Made by a program: the position numbers and the translations under genes. Of a stretch of DNA of 64,000 nt, positions 57,689 through 64,000 are shown one piece after another. Positions within the stretch are counted from its first letter, which is position 1, and every line of letters begins with the position of its first letter. Under the pieces are notes generated by a model. It saw nothing but the letters and a program-made list of their open reading frames with translations. It was not told the DNA's origin and searched no databases. Source of the stretch: Klebsormidium nitens. Taxonomy: Eukaryota; Streptophyta; Klebsormidiophyceae; Klebsormidiales; Klebsormidiaceae. The stretch spans positions 82,901-146,900 of the forward strand of contig DF237038.1 in NCBI GenBank assembly GCA_000708835.1, in the 5' to 3' direction.

Positions 57689-58919
57689 CTGCATGAGTAG
57701 ACAAAGGCCAAAAGTTTGTGAAATGCAGTAGTCAAGCACAAGCTCTGCAGCAGCCCTGGCTAATAAATGGGTGATCTGAGAAGCATCCCTTGCCCACCAA
57801 GATCAAAGTCCCAGATGACAGCGCATGCTTGCTTGGCACAGGACACATTGCTCATTAAATCAATCGACATTGGTCACTTGCCCAGACAGAGCTCACCTCA
57901 GTTGCGCAAATAGTGTGCCAAGTAGATTGCTTTCTCATCTATTTCTACTCCCCTGCAAACTTCCTCCAGCTTTGACTGTTCTGTTCCATTTGCAGCGATG
58001 GATGCTCTGTCCCAAGTAAGTTGAAAGCCTGCTGCCCCAAAACGACTAACCAGCCAGTTCTAATCTGCTTCCAAATGACTCGTTAAATACCGCTTTAGAA
58101 GTGAACGTGAGAGGTCTTCCAGGGCCAATAGCAGTTGCTCCAAGTACCTATCCTGCGAGCAATTGCAGAAGCAACTTCTCTTGCCAAGGCTCAGAAAGGT
58201 AAGCAGGTAGTCCTAGTCCGAGCGCTCCCTAGTCCAAGTCTGCGCAGGTCTGCGTCTCGTCTGCGTGCACCTCAATGTCTCATTGCTCAGGCTTTTCAGA
58301 TTCGGAATGAACATTCCTCTTGAGTCTTGAGATGAAGTCTGTTGATCTGTACTCGGAAATTACCTAGGAGTCGATATCTAGAGTTCGTATCTTTGACCAA
58401 GCTGTTGTCAAAGATCAACCTCCGGCCCATCGAACCGTCCAACCTGTTGCAGATTGCATGCCATCCGTCCGATACAGATCTTGGCCCCAGAAGATTTCCC
58501 GGCCTGCAGAATTCAAATTGTTCTCCTGTGGCCCCGATCGTTCCCCTTGGTAACGGGGCGGGCACGGGAGCGGCCGGCTCTTTGTCGTACGACTGCAGCA
58601 GGATTGGACGAGTTGCCGGTTGTGCTGCCGCCTTCGCAGTCTTGTGCCTTCAATTCGCTCGCGGTAACAGTTGGTTGGGCGAGACATTGGAGTTGCAAGT
58701 GCCCACCTTGCCAGCGTATTGAACTTAAAGTTGCCTGGGCTACCTACTAGGGGCTTCAGATGTGCGCTTGGCGCTTTCTGGGTTGAACCTTGTTGGCTGC
58801 CTAATCTTGCAAGACAGGGGCTGAAGCCTGAAGTCGACCAGACATTTGCATCACGAAGAGGTAGAGTAAAGAAACGCAATCCCTAAGCCAGATGAGCTCC
58901 TGAGCTTTTAGTAATTTGA

Positions 58920-61900
58920 ATGGCGTCTTGCCTCGGTGTAAGAAGCGCTGCAGCTCCAGCAAGGATCCTTCTGAAAACCTCTCATCATTCGCTGCAATGC
59001 TGTTATAACCAGCAAAATATCATAGGTTTGCAGCTGGGGTTTGTTGCTGGAGGCAAGCCCCCTCTTCTGTCACAGTCGAATGCAGCTGGACACGCTGCGT
59101 CACTCCTCCAAAGGAAATTGTGGTCACCAATCGGGAGCAGTTGTTTGAACGGCAGATATCCCCAGCTAGGAAGCACGCTGAGCGCAGCACATCCAGTTGG
59201 CAAAATACATGCTGGCCAGTTGACAAGCGAGCCGGCCGCTGCTGTACATTCAGACGCCAGCACAGCCAGACCTAGCAGCCAGAGCCCTGCACCTGAGGAG
59301 CCTCACATACCTGTCCTTCTCAATGAGGTGGTCGAGCATTTCACTGGAAGGAAGCTGGGAGTCTTTGTAGATGGGACTTTAGGAGCTGCAGGTCACGCCT
59401 GCGCAATCCTTGCAGCACATCCTGAGCTGCAGACTTTCATTGGGCTGGATGTGGATCCTAGAGCGCATGCTGAGGCCAGACGAAAAATAGACACACTCGT
59501 ATCGGGGGGACTCCAGGACAGCCAGTCATTGAGTTTGCACCTTGTGAAGTCCAACTTTGAGAATGTGCATGCTGTGCTGAGGAGTCTAGAAGGGGGTGTT
59601 GCAGAAGATGGGGTTGATGGGATGCTTCTGGACCTTGGGGTGTCGTCAATGCAGGTATGCTATTGAGGATGTCTTCGTCACCTGCTTCTGCAGGTGATCT
59701 AGTCTTGAACTTCACTGACCACTTTGGATTGTGAGAGTGTTTCTAAAGTACTCATATGCTGAGCCTGGCATCTTCTGTATGCCGCTTGTCAACAGCTTAG
59801 TATGGTGCAAATCAGCTACATTCAGCAGTCATCGCACTTCAGCTCTTTTTTAAAACAGTTCAGTGCGATCCTTACTCAGGATAAGTGCATCTTGGGTTCC
59901 TCTTCACAAGGTTCAGATTTTGAATTTACCCCCTGTTTCAGGCATTGATTGCTACAGGTAGGAACGTTTGCCTGAAGCCTTTAAGAAATTCAAAGGTCCA
60001 TGCTCGGAACTGTTCTGCAAAACCGTTCTAAGCGATGGCTTGTTTGAAATCCTGCATCTGCTTGCCACCTCAGGTCGACGAAGCTGACCGAGGATTCAGC
60101 TTCATGCGAGACGGGCCACTGGACATGAGGATGAATCCCAGCGTAAGCTCTCCACCAGAGCATCACCATTCAACCGCCACCGTAACTGCCGTTGTTTGCA
60201 ACTTATCCGAACCAGTTCAGACTAGCCACAATCGGATCGAATTCTGCTGTAAGTCTTCCAAAAGGAACGAGGGCAGTGAGGCGATGTTCGCATGGAGGGA
60301 CTCAAACACGTCCTGAACAACGTTAGAGAGGCTTGTAGGCTAAATCAGTACTTTTCTTCGATTTGTGGATCGTCTCTCTGCCGAAGTCTGTAAAGTTCCG
60401 CACTTCGAAGTTCCCGGATATTGGAGATACGGGCATCGTCCGGGCTTTTTGCAGTTTAAGATTCTGCTCTCATCCAGCAGTTTCTCGTGTGAGATTCAAC
60501 ACCCTAGCTTCTCACTCAGAGAAATTCCTCTGTTGTGTGCCACATTGGATTCTCTCTTGGCAACGGCTTTGTCTCCGTTACTCATGTTCTTCGACCCCAC
60601 TTTGAGCCACCATTTGCGGATAGTAAAACAATCTGCGATATCGCCAAGACTTAGAGACGAGGTGCTCACATTGCAATGTGAGCACCCCCTCATGTGCCCG
60701 CCAATTCATCCCACGCCTCGCTGACGTCATCAGGTGCAACAACTGAAGGACATCTGACATGACCGGATAAGAGTGCACGAAAACTTCAAACCAGCCCTTT
60801 CCAACCTCTCATTGAAAGCGGATTTTCTTCATTCGCTTCAGGCAGCGGTGACTGCTGAGCAGATCGTGAACGACTGGTCCGAAGACCGCCTCGGAAAGAT
60901 CATCCGAGATTACGGAGAGGAGCGTTACTGGAAGTCGATCGCAAGGCGGATTGCGGAGGCGCGAACGGTGTCGCGCATCCGGACGACAGGGGAGCTGGTG
61001 GACTTGGTCGGGGGGCCTCGACCGGGCAGACGTAAGCTCGCAAAAACTGCTTTCTTCTCATCGGTTGTCGTGGTCGGAGGGCCGGTCGAAAGAGAAGTAA
61101 CGAAATCTTACTGTGGGCCGCTTTTGCGCTCGGTCTTCTGATCGGGGTCCCTCTGTCGAGCAGACGTCAGCTGGCAGAAAGTTCTCTCTTTCTCATGACT
61201 TGTGGTCAGGGGGTCCGGTCGAAAGCGAAGGGTGAATTGACACAGCGGGCCGCTTATCGGCTCCAATATTGTGGTCGGGGCTCTTGTACCGAGCTACGCG
61301 AGCTGTTACGACCTTCAGTCGGTTTGCCCGGTTGCTGTGGTCGGTATCATCCCTGACTCTGCAAAGGCTAGGCTGCCACAAGTTTTCCTACTTTGCTGGG
61401 TGATCATGTTTGGCTGCTCGATGAGCCTCCCTTCCTGTGCTTCATTCTTTACTCTTGTTGCATCCTGCCGGTCCTGTATTAGACCACAGTTGGCCGGCCT
61501 TTTCTTCGTTTGACAGAACGGATTGGCAATTGCGGAGTCCCAGTCAGCTCTAAGGTTCGCGGTTGTTTTTCTTCAGAGGCGAGGGTTCGAAACAGCTCTT
61601 CTTGTGTCAACGTCAATCGCTGATCCCCTTGGGTTAAAGCCAAGGGGGCTCTTGAGGATCCGCCGGGAGTCCTTGTGATCTTTCCATCCGTTTTAAGCGG
61701 ACACGGTCACTCTCTGCACGGTCACTCTCTGCCTTTCGTGAGATTCACAGATTGTTTTTGGTTCCTTCTTTCTCCACTATTGTACAGAATCTCCCAGAGC
61801 AAAAGCCCATGATTGTAAGGTTCCGCTATATTCTGCCAACCGTCTCTTGACAGAATGGTCTTTTACTTGCTCTGTTGTCCGCCTTATCAGATTGCAACTC

Positions 61901-63363
61901 TTCCGCAAAATATCGCCACCGTTGTGCTCAACTTTACAAAGTCTTCGCCACCTCCTACCACTCGTCAATCCAGAACTCCCTCCTCGCCTCCGCCTGACCA
62001 GGATACCAATTCTTCCGCAGGAAAAGGCGGCGCCCCCCGGGGCATTCACCCGGCCACGCGCACCTTCCAGGCGCTGCGGATCGCCGTCAACGACGAGCTC
62101 GGGGTTTTAGAAAGGGGGATCCCCCGGGCCATCGAGTGCCTCGCGCCGGGCGGCCGCCTGGCCGTTATCTCCTTCCACAGTCTAGAGGTACGCGTCGTTT
62201 TCTGCTTTCGAATGACGTCTGCCTCATCAAATGGAATATTGATCCTTGAAAGAAGAGCTTCAATTTGCCTCTACTGATGTAAGATCAACCAGCTCATGGG
62301 AGCTGTTGTTCCTCTTGACTGGCGTCGGTCACCGACTTAACGTCTTTACCGCTTAGGAAGTCGCGTTAGTCCCTGCGACGGAAATCTTTCAAGGTCTGGA
62401 AACTCAGGTTTCAGAGCTGGACGCTGTTCCTTAGCCGCGTCTCTCTTTAACTCGACAAAACTGGGCAAAAAGCTTGACATTACCCTGAGAAGTCTTTGAT
62501 GAAAGAGGTTCCTAGGATCTAAAATCCAGAGGTTTGGATATGAGGAAATATTTGGCATGAGGCGTCCGAAGCAGGACGGTAATACCGACTCAAGCAGCCA
62601 CCGATGCCGCCGAGGCGTCACCAGGCTCGTCATCTGCATGGATACGTTCTGCCGATCTTGGTTCAAGACCCAATGGTGGACCCTTGTGAATCCAAAACCT
62701 GGGTTTGTGCGAAGGCAGTTCGAGCTTTCACGGGACGCCAGGAAACGCGAGACGAAAAAGCGGAGAGGCCGAAGGCCTTTATCGGAGTCCGTTCGTTCAA
62801 TTAGCAGTCCGATCCTCTGATCTGGAGCGCAGTATTGCGGCTCTCGTTCGGGACTTGACACCGTAGGCACGGAGTTCTGGGTCTCCAATGTTCAAGGTCA
62901 AGTTTCGACCCAGCCCGCGTACAAGGTTCAATACACTTTCCAAGCTTGCTACAAACTGCTCATTTTCGTCGCTTTCCATCTGGCTTGCGTTCCAGCTTAC
63001 ATCAAAGTCCTACAACATAGGGGTGGTCTACTTGCTCCGCGGGCGCGTCTGAAGCTGCGAAGCTTTCACGGTTTCCATCCACCCAATCCGTGGTTTACAC
63101 GAAACTTTTCCCAACTACGCAATCGTGTTTCTCGATTGCAGGATCGCATCGTGAAGCGAGCCTTCTTGGCCGCAGCCGGGCGGCCCTATGTCGAAGAAGA
63201 GGACGAAGTAGCCTACAGCACGTCGAATATCTTCCTCGAAAAGGAAACGCCCAAGCCGCTTGTTAAGATTCTTACGAGGAAGCCCTTCGTACCATCGGAG
63301 GAAGAAGCGCGAAAAAACTCGCGAAGTCGAAGCGCTAAGTTGCGAGTTGTCGAAAAGCTATAG
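58920..63363 (+). CDS. CMAL: 16S rRNA (cytosine-N4) methyltransferase RsmH/MraW, organellar
   Basis: Five exons in phase: 58920-59654, 60074-60142, 60842-61031, 62021-62187 and 63142-63363 (460 aa). RsmH uses S-adenosylmethionine to N4-methylate a cytidine in the decoding centre of small-subunit rRNA. Residues 1-125 are Ala/Ser-rich with few acids, like a plastid or mitochondrial transit peptide. Core motifs: [13 protein letters not shown] (~129), [10 protein letters not shown] (~151, SAM site), [95 protein letters not shown] and a basic C-terminal tail. All motifs expected of bacterial MraW are present and in order. The plastid homologue in Arabidopsis is CMAL; whether this copy goes to plastid or mitochondrion is inferred only. 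Intron 3 carries a donor-type echo array. Confidence 0.95.
61050..61305 (+). repeat. Exon-echo array in RsmH intron 3 (donor type)
   Basis: The exon end at 60995-61050 (GTCGGGGGGCCTCGACCGGG, CAGACGTAAGCTCGCA) recurs near 61068, 61141-61185, 61202 and 61272. The 61141 copy retains GAGCAGACGTCAGCTGGCAG, a decayed form of the donor junction. Spacing is ~60-70 bp. Confidence 0.7.
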
Positions 63364-64000
63364 TAGGGGCTAGGTATCTCCGGTGTCTCAAAGGAGCTGT
63401 TTCACCAAGGGCTCGGATCCAAACTTCAATTGTTTACAAAAGTTGACTTTTCGATCCTGCATTGGCCTCTCTGTTCGATCGTTGTTTGCTCTCTAAAGGC
63501 CAATCATCGCTTCTTATGAAACCGTGTTTCGGCAGTTCTTTTCCGATGTTGCAAAATGCAGACTCCCTCGAATATTGACTTGAAGCCCCTGAACGACGGA
63601 AGGAGTAATGTTACAGCTTCCGAGATTGAAGCAATGTTGTCAAGCCATTGAAAGACCGAATAATTGGTCCGATTCGCGTCGACTTGCCCCTGGCTGGCCG
63701 AGGCCGCCCGCACAACGTTGTATGCTCAGTGGCGAGTCCGCATGCGATTGCCATCATTGTAAGCGAAGGTTGTCGGAGTGACGTCATTCAGCGAAAGATA
63801 GCATCAGTCTACCTGGAGTGTAGACCTTAATGTAAGGCTTGCACAGAGTGACGAGAGCACCCGGCATCCCAACCTAGTGCAAGCTTGATGAATTTGTGCA
63901 GCTTCATTCTTCTCGATCAGAGCTGAGAAAGATCTACGACGCTGGTTGACTGTGAACCGCTTCCTCTCAGCATTGCGCCCTCAAGTCACCTTCAAGAATT
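63364..64000. other. 3' flank of the RsmH gene
   Basis: No further gene could be supported. Short ORFs here lack motifs and splice context. Confidence 0.5.

Noticed and set aside
58296-58565. Minus-strand ORF upstream of the RsmH gene, considered as first exon of the unrecognised gene
   Set aside because: It begins with GTG, and no phase-consistent link to exon 57568-57688 was found.

Overview
The window looks like nuclear DNA of a green-lineage eukaryote, most likely a streptophyte (charophyte) alga. It holds widely spaced, intron-rich genes with GT-AG splice sites, GC-rich exons, a scaffold gap of Ns, and plant-type families: a CH-domain kinesin-14, a plant NCL-type Na+/Ca2+ exchanger with EF hands, Raf-like kinase, atypical (DEL/E2F7-8-type) E2F and an organelle-type RsmH. 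A Klebsormidium-like alga fits, but the genus is an inference. All exon models were built by eye from splice sites, reading phase and family motifs; no transcript evidence was available.

Layout. 1-5641 (-): kinesin-14 with N-terminal CH domain, running off the left edge. 5642-10748: no gene seen. 10749-18807 (-): complete GH31 alpha-glucosidase-like enzyme, six exons. 19783-29370 (+): a fusion of an ANTH (AP180/CALM-type) domain, a long Q/P-rich linker and a Raf-like protein kinase, with two compensating frameshifts in homopolymers. 29371-31201: non-coding, GTAC-rich, with a small inverted-repeat element. 31202-40888 (+): NCL cation/calcium exchanger, eleven exons. 40889-43892: non-coding. 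43893-49303 (+): Ser/Thr protein kinase with a predicted signal peptide. 50608-54893 (-): atypical E2F with two winged-helix DNA-binding domains, interrupted by a gap of Ns. 55522-57688 (-): five phase-consistent exons of a protein I do not recognise. 58920-63363 (+): complete RsmH/MraW 16S rRNA methyltransferase with an N-terminal extension that looks like an organelle transit peptide. The genes are housekeeping and regulatory; I see no operon-like or pathway-level link between neighbours.

The most striking structure is one no gene model explains. In at least six genes, introns contain tandem, decaying copies of the adjacent exon end, each including the splice junction. I call these exon-echo arrays. 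They are direct repeats on the gene's own strand with periods of about 90-200 bp and 2-9 copies. Some copy the 3' splice site plus exon start (GH31 twice, NCL twice, the signal-peptide kinase); others copy the exon end plus 5' splice site (kinesin, ANTH-Raf, RsmH). In one NCL intron nearly the whole intron is made of them; in another, several copies preserve a 66-nt open mini-exon bounded by AG and GT. A second unusual structure is a family of three short elements (29583, 34264, 48507) that share a GC-rich core but carry three different terminal inverted repeats, each built as a tandem doublet.
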